From Ziziphus jujuba (Eukaryota; Streptophyta; Magnoliopsida; Rosales; Rhamnaceae), in the NCBI RefSeq assembly GCF_031755915.1, contig NC_083389.1, positions 26,977,501 to 27,041,500 of the forward strand: a stretch of 64,000 bases of DNA. The letters are read 5' to 3'. A model generated the notes under the pieces. It was not told where the DNA came from. It saw only the letters and a list, made by a program, of their open reading frames with translations, and did not search any database. Shown one piece after another: positions 11,312 to 23,854 of the stretch (within the stretch, counting starts at the first letter, position 1; every line of letters begins with the position of its first letter). Both the position numbers and the translations under genes were made by a program.

Positions 11312-11776
11312 AAGACAGACCCATCTATGCCATTTCCACATGTAAAACATAACCCAGCAAAGCTAAACGCACACTTGGGACTATAGCCTCAATTCGTCCT
11401 CAAAAAGATGAGTTTTAACCAATGGCTCTTATGTAATTCTCACACTGGGAACTTGGTTGGAAAGAAGTTCTAGGTCCAAAGTGGAACCAAATCTATATGA
11501 TGAATAGCAAAATCTTATAAAAGAGTGTGTACATGTATATATATATATATATATATACATTCAAGGCCTCCGTGTATTATGCCTATAGGCTGCTTTGCTT
11601 GTAACTGTATTTCTGGACACATGGCAACATAAATTATTACTATTTTACTAACTTTTCTCCTTGTCACAGCGTTAATTTCAATGTTCTTTACTATCTGAGC
11701 TTCATTGTTCTCTCTTTTGCAATTTACTACAGAAAGAGAATACACTTTTTATTGCACAATATTCAGTCTGAAGATT

Positions 11777-14700
11777 TCAAAGCTTAGCTCTCTGCAATTC
11801 TAACTTGGCAATGGTGCCTAAGTGAACTTCATCTGGACCATCTGCAATTCTCAATGTTCTTGCTGTGGCCCAAAGATGTGCAAGAACAGTGTCGGAAGAT
11901 ACTCCAGCAGCACCATGAGCTTGCATCGCCATGTCAAGCACCTTAAGTGCCATGTTCGGAGCTGCAACCTGTTTCACAGACCACCAAACCGTTATACTCT
12001 CATACCCTTGCATAAAAAAATCTGTCATTGCACCTCAAGTAAAACAACAATATTTACCTTGGCCATTGCTATAGTTCCACGAGCTTTTTTGTTTCCCAGT
12101 CTATCAAGCTGATCAGCTGCTTCCAAAACCAACAATCTGGCTTTCTCAAGCTCTATTCGACACTGAATCACCAAAACACAATTAGAAAAGAATGCTTTCA
12201 CAATCAGAGAAGGAGATGAATTTAGATTGATTTAGGTGACGGAGAAAGAATAGTTCAACTCAAATAACTTCTATGTATCCGTTCTGATGTTTAAGAACAG
12301 AAGTTTCTCCATTATGCTTATACAAGGGATGATGCTAGCTGCACCGTCTCATCATGATCTAAATGTAATAAGAAAATGTGTTTTCCTTTCATGCCAGGCC
12401 ACTGACTCAACATACCTTTGCGAAATCTGAAAGGAATGAACCTTGCTCAGCAATCAACTTCCCAAAAACTCTTCTACTAAGAGCTCTTTGAGCCATCATC
12501 TGCATGCCACGCTCTGCTGCACCTATCAGTCTCATGCAATGATGCAACCTTCCAGGACCTAATCTACCCTGCAAATATATAAAGTCAGCACCAAAAGTGA
12601 TATATTCTATGTTTCTTTGATTGCAAACAGTTGGACAACCCAACATTAGGATTGGTCACAACTATAAAATCACCAGTCAGATGTTGGAGCCGAACAAAGT
12701 CTTCTATCATGTATCAACCAGTTGATTTTTATTGAGATTTGAAAGAACTAATTTTCCAAGTAAAGTTCTAGTTTTCTTGTTCTCAAGATGAAATTACTCT
12801 ATAAAATAAATATGGTTCTCTCATCATGCCACGAAGTTTCAGAAAGGCATTAATTACCAAAAAGAAAAAAAAGAAAAAAAGAAAAAAAAAAAAAAGGTTT
12901 CAGAAAGACATTGAGTTATACCTGTGCAATCTCAAATCCACGTCCTTCTCCCAATAGAATATTCTGCGCTGGGACATGTACATTCTCAAATATTACTTCT
13001 GCATGTCCATGAGGTGCATCATCAAAGCCAAAGACCATGAGTGGTCTTTTTACGTGTACACCAGGAGTCCGGATATCTACTAGGATCATAGATTGCTGCC
13101 TATGCTTAGCTGCATTGAAGTCAGTTTTTCCCTGTATAGTATTCGGATCAGATTTATTGTTTGAAATCCTGCATTTTATAACAAACAGAAATTCATGCTA
13201 TAAAAGAATAACTAACCATGACTATAAGAATTCTGCACCTTGGATCCATAGCTCCACTTGTCCACCACTTCCTCCCATTTATGATGTATGAATCTCCTTG
13301 TCTGGACATAGTACATGCAATGACATCTTAAAAATATAATATTTATTCACTATCATGGAAAAGGTCTCCTGATCTGAACATAACAATTTGATTAAGGGCA
13401 AATGGCCGAACATAAATCAGTGGAGACTCACTTTTCAAAGATTTTGCATAAAATTACCTTTTAATAGAACATTCAATGTTGGTTGCATCAGAAGAAGCAA
13501 CTTTTGGTTCTGTCATTGCAAATCCTGATCGGATTTTCCCCTCAAGCAAGGGAACAAGCCATTCAAGTAGTTGTTCTTTATTCCCATAGCGCAACAATAC
13601 CTAACAATGAAAGGTTAACTGTTATTAGACATAATAAATGCATGCATGATAACCACAAAGGTTTGTGTAAGGAAGTTTACTTATGTCACTGTGTTAAGAA
13701 CATACAGTTTTGCCACAACATTGAACTGATTAAATTTTTTCTCCTTTCAAGCTTGAGGTTTATAGAGTCCCAGTGAAAAGGCATCATAAGAATAGACAAA
13801 AAATAAATAAATAAATAATGATCTAACACTGATTGATCATCCATGGGCATTAATTGTCTGAAACTTTCATCTTACCTCCATATTTCCTGTGTCAGGAGCA
13901 CCACAATTGAACACTTGTGGTGCCCAAACAGAACGACCCATGATCTCACAAAGATAACCATATTCAAGGTTTGAAAGGCCTGCTCCTAGTAACTGACCAT
14001 ATGCATCATCAGAGAGAGGATAATTGCTTCCATCGTAGATAAGTTTTCTTGCCCTTGCAGCACTGTCAAACTTCAAAAAAGCACAAGGGAATAAGACAAT
14101 AAGTTGAACGATCAAAACTTTTCTCAAAATACACATGCAATAACTATTTTCCAGTATTACAAAATTCAAAAGTGGGGTGTAAAAATAGAAATTTCAAATG
14201 ATGACTAGGGAGAAAGATTGAGACACGTACAGGTATCCATAAGTTCCATAGACCTTCTTTCTTGGCCAGCTCCTTTAACCTCTCTTCCTCTGGATGAATT
14301 GTCCAACGCGAGGAAGACTGAGCAAGTTTGTAGAACTCATTTTCCATTGGGTATATGTGATCTTCCATGAACTTTATCAACTTGTTTCTCAATTCAGTAA
14401 CCTTTTTGCCAGGAACAAACTTTCCTACTCCAGAAAATACTTGATCTTCGCTAGCAATTCCAGAGCGCTCTATGTAATCTACTTTAATAGAAGCACCTAA
14501 AGCAATAAATTTGGTATTTAACTCTTAGTCATCATCATTTGAAAATGAGAAACTAAGCGATATGCAGGAAATGTATATTGAAACCACCACGAGTGGTACA
14601 GTATAGTTACCTGATGGAGGATGATCAGGAAGCACAGATTCCTGTTTAATATATGCCAAAGCTGCGTCTATTAGAGCATTAGCTTTTTCCCCTGCATGTT

Positions 14701-17189
14701 TGGCACGATCACCTGCTGATGCAATACCCTACATAGAGATGGCAAACAATTAATAATCTGACAAGAGCTTTTTCCCATATTATCTACAATGTAGTACAAT
14801 GAATCTCTTTAAACTATACCATAATCCATCTACTATATATTCCTGCAAAAATTGAAGCTCCACGGAACAAACAAAAGGCTATATAGAACTTCCACTCAGC
14901 AATGGGCCATGGTTTTCCCTGTAGGGCAACAACTCCAGTGTAAGTCCCATCCTTCAAAAGCTTAGATAAAATAAAAATAATCCAGAGGCCACATGTTTGG
15001 GAAAACAAGCATAAGAAACCATTGTCCATTGTTGTCATCATCATAAGACTTACAGAATAAGAGCAGTAATCTGCCAAATATTCTGCTTGGGACGGTATCC
15101 CTTCTGTTCCAGTAAGCTTTAAACCTTGACCAACTTGAGCGTCATCAGCAATGTCAACAACATAAAGCTGCCAAAGAAGGATAATAGTAATGAAGGTGTG
15201 ACTCAGTTAATAAGAACCTAGAATACATGACTAGGTCCTTGAAGCCAGTAAAATAAACCCGCAAAGATAAGTATATCAAATTAGCGGTGCGGCCAAAGAG
15301 AAAATAATGGCGTGTCAACTACATGTTTAACAAATTTATACAGTATAGGCCTTTGAAGGCATGAACTCAAGTCTGAATGTTGAAAGGTACCAAAGAGCTG
15401 GATGCAACATCGCACATTTGGTTTCCAAGGGTAGACAATTCCCAATCAAGAATGCCAATTACTCGATCCTGCAGCAATAAAGTACCACATCATATATGCA
15501 ACTCAGATCATTTAAGCTGTTCAGGAATAGTGTATATGTTGAGCCTCTGACCATGTTCAGAGCCAATTAAGGTATAACTTATACCCAAAAAAAAAAAAAA
15601 AAAAAGGGACAAGAAGAAGAAGACGAAGAAGAAAAAAAAGGAATAAGAAAAAGACATAATAAACTCTGTTTTTCATACCAAACACAATGATAAGAGTTTC
15701 TAATTCATAAATTTGAAGCACTAAAAGCCCGGTACCCAGTGACCCAGTTTGTTTAGATACTTGGTAAAAAAATCAAATTTACATACTATTAGAACTGACA
15801 TGTACATACCAGAACACACGCAAAATATAAATTATATGCATGCATTTATCAATTAAAATATTTGGAAGGACCAAACCTCAATGGGATGGAAAACAAGGTT
15901 ATCTAGACGAAAGTCTCCATGAACTAAGCCTGCTGTAGCTCCTGAAGAATCTTCAAGAGGAATATGTTGCCGTAACCAGTCAATTAGCTTGAACATCTTC
16001 GGATTTCTCTCAGGCGTACCCTCACCAGTTGAGGCAACATATTGTTTAGCCCACCGCTCTACCTAAAACAAGCAAAGGATCCATTAAAGCATATTCACTG
16101 GATGGACCTCTTTTTAATCCCATCACCCCAAAACTCAAGCAAGATGTACGAAAATCCCTTCGAGGTGCAATATCAAATTATAAAATCAGTAACCACCAGG
16201 ATAATGCTTAAAACAGTGGAAAATTCATGCACCTGTCTTTTACAATAGTTGTCCAAACGCCCATATTTCCCTAGACCAATGGCATTAACATCTGCAGAAT
16301 GGAAAGATGCTAAAGCTTTCGCAGTTTCTCGATATATGGCCCTTCTCCTCTGAGGCGCTATACCCTGACATAACAATCATAATATAATCCAAATCTCAAT
16401 CTAGAAAAGTTTTACCTATTTGATATAATCATATAAACATTAACCAAAAATGTTAACCAGATTAGAAGACAAACCGGTAGTTTGGGGTCAATAAAAATGC
16501 GTCCTTCCAAGTACTCCATGATGTAGAAAGCAGTTCCGATTACACTTGGATCAGTACACAAACAGAAAACTTTTGGAACTGGAACTTGGGTATGAGAGCC
16601 CAATGCCTGAAGAACCTGTTACGATAATAAAATAAAATAAAGAAATTCGAATGATTAAAAAGCAAACTACTTTCCAATTTCCATTTCCATATCTTTCAGT
16701 CTGATGTTGTATAAAGACGCTAAACCAAAATAAAGAAACAAGTACCAAACACTGTAAGAAAATGAATGAATGACCTGGAATTCTCTCTCGACGGCATGCG
16801 CAGACTGAAGCAACTTCCCAGGCGGTTTCTTCCTTAGAACATAGCGTTTCACCGAAGCTCCCGAACCCACCACCAAAAGATACGTGGGATTCGATTGTCC
16901 ATGCCCAAACTAAAAATTCGACATACAATAAACAATGAAACGAACCCATTAAATAAAAATCCTCACTTTCCCCCCCCCCCCCTCCCCCCCCCCCCCCCCC
17001 CCCCCAAGAAACAAGCACAGATAAAAAGAGAAGAAAAGGTATTTGACAATAGACCTGAGAAACGGTGAAATTAGAAGGAGAGGAAGGGAAGCCATCGACG
17101 TTGAGAGAGGCATATCGGAACAACGCGTCGAGATCGAGCTGATGAGCTGGCTGGACTTGGCCCACTAGATCAGATGTACGCCTCGCCAT
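11777..17189 (-). CDS. IBR3: Acyl-CoA dehydrogenase family member 10-like / IBR3, intact
   Basis: Seventeen coding exons join in frame to 828 residues: 17189-17055, 16909-16775, 16615-16475, 16364-16233, 16062-15877, 15468-15391, 15167-15054, 14918-14820, 14728-14611, 14496-14231, 14070-13876, 13600-13458, 13301-13217, 13131-12922, 12568-12416, 12162-12058, 11968-11777. All have GT-AG borders. The N-terminal half is an aminoglycoside-phosphotransferase-like kinase fold with HGDFRLDN (H229-N236) and ILDWE (D251). The C-terminal half (about 400-828) is an acyl-CoA dehydrogenase with [15 protein letters not shown] and [11 protein letters not shown] near the flavin site. The protein ends AKL, a PTS1 peroxisome-targeting signal. 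Arabidopsis IBR3, of the same architecture and length, acts in peroxisomal conversion of indole-3-butyric acid to auxin; the same role here is inferred from homology. Intron 1 holds a poly-C tract. No broken frames. Confidence 0.95.
16970..17005. repeat. Poly-C tract in IBR3 intron 1
   Basis: About 36 bases of almost pure C, broken once by a T, read as poly-G in the transcript. Such a run is unusual in this AT-rich sequence. It lies about 50 bp downstream of the first exon's donor site (17053-17054). Confidence 0.9.
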
Positions 17190-18914
17190 TTATGCTTTCC
17201 AAAGCTTCCCCAAAAAAAAGAAAAAGAAAAAGAAACTAAGAAAGGTCTATTAGAGAAATAGAGAGGCCCGAGTAAGGTGCACAGAGAAGCAAGCGAGGGA
17301 GGATGAGAGAGACAAAGAATGGAAGACGGCCAATATATCCGTTGAAAAGATCGAAACACAACTGACGCGCTCGACTTTGAAGTTCATACATACTCGCCTG
17401 TTTATTAATAATTACTGATAAGCAGACGGGAGCAGAAGGCCGCCAATTCTGAAACGGCGAGTTTTTCTGTCTGTTGTACGTGTCGGGTTTATGAGGCATG
17501 TTGCCTTCAGTTGCTTAATTGGCGAGTGGAAAAAGAGGTCGACAAAATAATCTGACGTGGAGAGACCGTAATTCTAATCAACTTTTTTGCTACAATCCAT
17601 TAACTTTGAATCGGATGTCGATTTCGTTATAATCTGTTTTTAGGTTCAATCCCACGTCTGTCGATTTTTTTTTTTTTTTTTCCTTTTTTGGTTATTTTAA
17701 CGCGTGTCTTAGCATAATTGAAATGTAAGGATGAGGTCATATGAATATCTAAGAAAAATACCAATTTTCATTAAATTTATATATTTGGTTTGATAAATAA
17801 TATAACATAAAAATGATATTCTTCATACCCCAAAAAAAATAAAAATAAAAAATAAATTAATTTTAGTTATATAGTTACATAATTTTATGTTATTGACTAA
17901 CAGTATTAATTAATTATAATTGATTACCATTTTATTATTACAATTGTATTTAAATACAAAATGTAAACATATATATTGTTTTGAAATAACAAATTGTAAG
18001 TATTATATTACTACATTAAGCTAAAAAAAGTATTATATTACTAAACAGTAATAGATAAATATTTTGATTATATTAAACAATTAATATTGAATAAAAGTAA
18101 GAGACAGAAAAGAACATTATGGGAACAAAATATTTTAAACAATATATAAAAAAAATCAAAAAGTCTAGCTGGGAGATAAAATGAGGAAGGGGGGCACACA
18201 AGACATTTTAGAAGAAGAATAGCAAAAGATAATAAAAGGATAAAGATTTTTCTTTTTAAAAAAAATTAAAAAAAAGGGAAAAAAAATTGTTGGGGAGGGT
18301 GCCTCCGGATCCTATGCGGATCCGTCTTTGAAATTGACTACTGCCCCTCTCCAACCCAGAAGTTGTGCAAAATTAATTTATATATCAATCTTTTGGGCCT
18401 TTTCTCTTCCATTGTTGATATTGTTGATGATGATTGATTTGCTATAAGGAAGTAACCATAGTTTTTCTTCATCATCTCCATCCGAACCAAGCTAGTGATA
18501 GCAATCACTTGTTTAATTTTGACCGCCCAAAAAATAATAACAATAAATCACTTGTTTGATTATCTGTACTTTATCTTAAATCTACCTGATTTATACTTTA
18601 TCCTAAGCTATTTGATTTTACTATCAACTAAAACTCTTTAGACAATCCAGTTCGATAAATTAGTTCATGGGGTAATAACTAATCCGTTTTCTGGATTTTG
18701 ATGAGATTCTCATCTAAATAAAAACTAACCACAAGAAAACAAGCTCATAAGCTCCAACCTTTAACATCCAACTCTGATCCTCAAATTCAAAGCAAACAAG
18801 CCAACATAGTTCCACTAAATGAAAATATAAACTTAAAAAAACATAGTTCTGGAAATAGTCTTCATTCCACATTAACAAAACAGAGTAGTGCTTTTCCTTG
18901 CCATGCTAATTCGT
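17190..18914. other. Spacer between IBR3 start and sucrose synthase stop
   Basis: Positions 17190-17520 form the IBR3 upstream region and are comparatively GC-richer. The rest, to 18914, is AT-rich and holds no gene. A short segment at 18330-18405 has a diverged copy at 27412-27482 (see findings). The 3' UTR of the sucrose synthase gene probably covers the last few hundred bases before 18914. Confidence 0.5.
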
Positions 18915-21900
18915 TCAATGCTGCTCGTCTACTGCCAAAGGAAGAGACTTCACCTGAAACAGAATCAAAAGCCCAATTCAAGAACTATAAGCTAATTTGA
19001 TATAACTTCCTATCTGCCAAATGATTGAAACAGAATGGTGTCCATGGTTTTGAAGGAAAAAAAGATTGAGATTACTATCACTTACCAAATCTCTGAACTT
19101 GAGAATGTAAAACATTTCCAAATATCTCCTCGTTTCTTGCCTCTCAAGCTTAGACACGTACTTCCAGAACCCATAAACCCCAGCTAAGTTCAGCAGTCTC
19201 TCTGAGTATATTTTCCAGGTGTACCTGCATAATGTAACTTATAGATTAGCTAGTAGTTTACATGGATAGATGAAGATATATGACTTCATTTGGGCCTGCT
19301 ATGAGTTATAGAACCTTTCATAGATTCGTTTTAGCCCTCCACCGGAGATCTTGTCCCAGTATCCTGGTTCCTTCTGGCACTTTTCGAAGAAGTCCACTAG
19401 TAGTGCAGCCATTTGGTCAGGATGATATGGATCAACATGGAACCCTGAAACATCATGCTCAATGATCTCAGCAGGACCACCATGACAAGTTGCAAATGTA
19501 GGGAGACCACAGGTCATTGCTTCCACAACCGTGAGGCCAAAAGCTTCATAGAAGGCAGGCTGCAATGTAAAACCAAATGAGTAAGATTAGGACACAGAGA
19601 GAAAGAGAGGGATTTAATGTATGGCATTAAGTGGTTTCAAATATCTACATCATTTACCTGCACGAAAGCACCTTTCATATCAGCTATGTAGCGGTATAGC
19701 TCACCATTACGAGCACGGTTCATTTGAGCTGCTATCCAACGAAACTGGCCCTTCAATTTATATTTCTCAATGATGCTGTGCATCTTCTCTATCTCCTGCA
19801 TTTCTTCTCTATCCACGGAGTTCTTAATGTCTATGTGACCACCAACCACGACAAGGTTTACCAGCTCTCTTAGCTTGCTGCTCTTGCCATAGCACTCAAC
19901 TAGACCAGTTAAGTTTTTCACTCTATCGAGTCTTGCCATGGAGAAGATGATAGGCTTTGATTGATCACTCAATAAACCACTACCTCAGGATCAACAAAGT
20001 ATTAAGTGAACTTTCCTCAACGGAGGAAGAAAAAAAAAAAAAAAACTGAAAAGGGAGCCTTTTTGCGCAGATAGAAACTAATGAATTCATGATTAACAAG
20101 ACAATTCTTTATCAAACCTCAAATGCATTTCTTTACTATAAGATTAGATTTGATTTCCTAAACATCACCCAATTTCTCTATAAGAAACTGTGAACTTCAA
20201 GCTTAATTTGGTCCCTGTGTGTGTATGTCATGGGGCTGCAGGAAATGGTAAACTACAACCAAAAAGATAACAAGATAAGTTCTTAACCTTTAATCTTGGC
20301 TTACAAATCCCAGGTTTCTAAATGCCATTTCTAAAAGGAATCAAATAAGAAACTGGAGAAGTTTGATGACTATAATCATGTAAAACGAATTCATTGAGAT
20401 AAAGTAAAGGCAGATACTCACACATGCTCATCGTTCTGCTCGGTACTAAATAAGAGTTCTTCAATTGAGCCATGTAGAGCAGTTAGTCTCATTTCCTTCT
20501 CAGAGTATGGGAAATATATGCACATGTCTGCACCTGGAGAGACGATATTAAACTTGGGATCGAATACATCAATCCCGTGAACAACTCGATACAGGCCAGG
20601 AAGAGTGAAAGCTGTGTGGCTTTCATACTGTCCAACATTATTGTGGCTGAGACAGAAAAAAGATTGTTAAACTAGAGAAGGGAAGGGCTGAATTTGCACT
20701 CATACCTGTTTTCAATGCGGAAAAACATTATACTAGCCCTACAAACTCAGAGATTTATGTAAAGCAAAAATTGTGATCAAATTTCAATCAATTCCAAAAC
20801 AACTAAGAAACACTTTACCTTCCTGCTATCTCTTGGTATGTACTGGTGATTATAAAATCTGCGTTGTTCATTGCAATAAGATCAGCTGTAAATTGACTTG
20901 AAAAGTGGTACTTGTCTTCATATTTTCTCCAATATATATCAGAATCTGGATACTTCGTTTTCTCCAATGCGTGAGCGATATTGCACTAGATGGAAAAATC
21001 AATATAGAATATTAAAAACTTAGAAAAAAAAAAACATTACCAGATAACACTTTAAGCCAATAACATAAACTGTAATGCACATTAATGCAGACTTCCTTTC
21101 TAATCTCCATAAGATATTATTGTCTTTCGCAAACTAGTTCTGATCTTTAAAAAATCTTTCTGTAGAATTCCTAGAACCACAACATGCCCTCAGTTCTTTT
21201 ACTAACTGTTATTTGCCTCAGAAAATGTAGGTTTATCACTGTAAACCTGTGTGATTCCAAGTTTATAGGATAGCAAAGTTGCAACAAGATTTCCATCACT
21301 GTAGTTGCCAATGATGAGATCTGGAACACCTTGCAGCTCAGCAGAAATTTCATTTGATGCATCCTACGTGTAGCCACAAAAAAGGAAAAAAAGAAAAGAA
21401 AAGAAACGGTAAGCAGATATAACCTCAACAAACATTGAGATATATAATATAAGATCAAAAGCATCTCTAGCTCTTTATTACCTCTGCGAATGTCTCCAAG
21501 TATGGCCACACATCAAACCTTGAAATCCAATTGCGTAGAATTCCGTTCTCAGTCCTAAAAGGAACTCGCAAAATGCATGTGTGTTCTGTACCGCTGATTC
21601 TTTCCAATCTTTGGTTGCATGTTGTCCCTTTCGCATCAGGTATCAGCCGAGTAACCTTATAGTTAAACCATTCATGAAATAATTAGTTGTTAACTATTAA
21701 AGTGAACGGAAAAAAAGAGAGATTGAGTGCATTTTTATTCTGCTTTGAGCTATATGGGAGAGAGATCGCGCATAATTACAATAAGAATTCTAGGAATAAC
21801 ATCCAGTCCTTGTTTTTGTATCCTAAGAAGCATATCATTTTCCAATGCACGAACTTGATCGAGTATATAAACAATCTGCATTGGTAAGATATTACAGAGT

Positions 21901-23854
21901 TATGTTAATTGTACAAACACACAGATCAGAACTACTAATAAAATTCAAGAAATTGGCATGAAATATAAAAAATTTTTGGTGTAAGTTTGAATTTCCAAAC
22001 TATTTGTAAGACATCAGAGAAAATATGACAATAATTTAGAGTACCTGTCCACCAGTGTCAGGCAAACCTAAGACATTTGCTTGGCCAAAATAGCCATGTG
22101 GAGACACAATGACAACATTGAACACCATTGGAATTCTCCCTAGAAATGTTTCCAAGGTAGATGGATCGGGAGCTTGAAGAGTCTCCAAGAGAAGATGCAC
22201 CATTTCAGACACCCTTTGAGCCGTGTCACCCCACCCTCTCTCAAAACCCATTCCTTGAAACCTATGGCAATGGAATTAAAGTTAAAAATGCAAAGTACAA
22301 AGAAATGAAACTTAGATAATTGACATAACTTCAAAGTAGAGAGACTGCTTACTCAAACTCAAACTCAGAATATGGTGTTGTCTGTTGGAGCTTAGAAAGA
22401 TATTCCTCTGCCCTCACCAAAGCAGACTGAAGTTTTGGTATGCTCTGAATCCGATCGTTTAGCATCATTGCCTGTATGAAAAAATGATAATTTGATTTAA
22501 AAGTCCCTTTTTGAAGGTTTCAAAACCTTTGTTATTATTTCATATGTAGTTTATGCATGGATGTAAACAGAAACTTTAGTTGCACTTATGATGAATATAA
22601 AAGGAAAGTTGGCTCAGTGATTCATAATTGATAAGACATCATATATAAGCTACTATATCATCATAATTGCTGCAAGAGAAATTGCTTGTCCTCTGGAAAA
22701 ACCATGTCTTAAGCAAGGTGACTTACATGACCATCATGTTTATGTGCACGAAGAAAGTCTAGCAGGGGCGTCAAACTTTCTTTATTACGAAACATAATCG
22801 AAGATAGATGTCTGTTAAGGAACTGAACTCCATTACCAATGGATGATGACCGGGTTGGTCGAGGGAATGTTGCATTAAATGGCTCAAAATCAAGTTCAAG
22901 CACATAATTGCCATTGCTCCTGTCAAAATTTTGAAATACATACTTGATCGGTAAACGTAAAGAGAATCGACAAAAAAGATCAGAAAATTTGACATACTGA
23001 ATGAGAAAATACACATTTAAACACAGATTTACAAATCAAAAATCAAAATGTTAGGAAATCCCTTACTGTCCATCCACTAGTTCTTCTTTGAACCGAAGAT
23101 ACTCTGCCACACTCAAATGGTCCACACTGAGTTCATAAACATTAATACGAACGTATTCCCAAACACCAGGTCTTGGACGAATTGCAATGGCCACAAATGG
23201 AGGCAAGATTATTGCTTCCTACAGTAGAAAGTAAATGACGGTCCAGATAATTAAGAAAAATATCATAGATCATAAAATAAGGCAAAATAAGAAGCAATTG
23301 CAGATATAGAGAGGGCAATATTGTAAAGTAGAGACAGGTTTGATTAATCTTTAAAAGCAATGCTACATAATTTGAAACTTGGAAAAACGGTTTATACATG
23401 CTGCATCAATGCCCTTAAAGATTGATCTAAGGACACCTTAAAGATTCCAGAATCAGAAGAATTAAAGAAATGAGAGAAACATTTTGATCTAAGCAGAAAT
23501 ATATGCATGCATACCTGTGCAGATTGCAGGACTTTGCCAAAGGGGCTATCTTTTAGCTCTTGCATTCCTTCATCTTCTTGAATGACATTGTTTAGCTCGT
23601 CTACCAGGTGATGGGCCTGAAGTATGGTTTTTCCCTGAGCAATATACCTACCAACATAACAACAAAATGCTTATTAATTTTCTCAAGAACCCACAAGACC
23701 TTTTCCATTTTTTGACAACAATTCCAGCTTCTGTCTTTATGATCTAGAAGAAGAAAAAGAGAAAGCTAAATAGAGAGATAGATTATAACCTGGAGAGCAG
23801 AGAAACAAGTTCATTCCTGTGGGAAGAAAGAGTGTCCTGGAGCCTTTCCTTCAT
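18915..23854 (-). CDS. Sucrose synthase, SUS2-like
   Basis: Fifteen coding exons join in frame to 800 residues: 23854-23790, 23647-23515, 23218-23067, 22919-22727, 22471-22353, 22261-22045, 21875-21780, 21655-21482, 21363-21247, 20985-20819, 20646-20422, 19979-19658, 19559-19315, 19224-19086, 18953-18915. The enzyme interconverts sucrose plus UDP with UDP-glucose plus fructose in the cytosol. The N-terminal regulatory region has [20 protein letters not shown]. The start of the catalytic domain shows GLPDTGGQ, and the GT-B C-terminal half shows the EX7E motif at E665/E673 ([10 protein letters not shown]) and the nucleotide-binding stretch [13 protein letters not shown]. Motifs [12 protein letters not shown] and [14 protein letters not shown] match the Arabidopsis SUS2/SUS3 branch as I recall it. 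The ATG at 23852-23854 is preceded in frame by a TGA 27 bases upstream, so the protein starts at [16 protein letters not shown] and lacks the usual ~11-15 residues before it (see findings). Confidence 0.94.
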
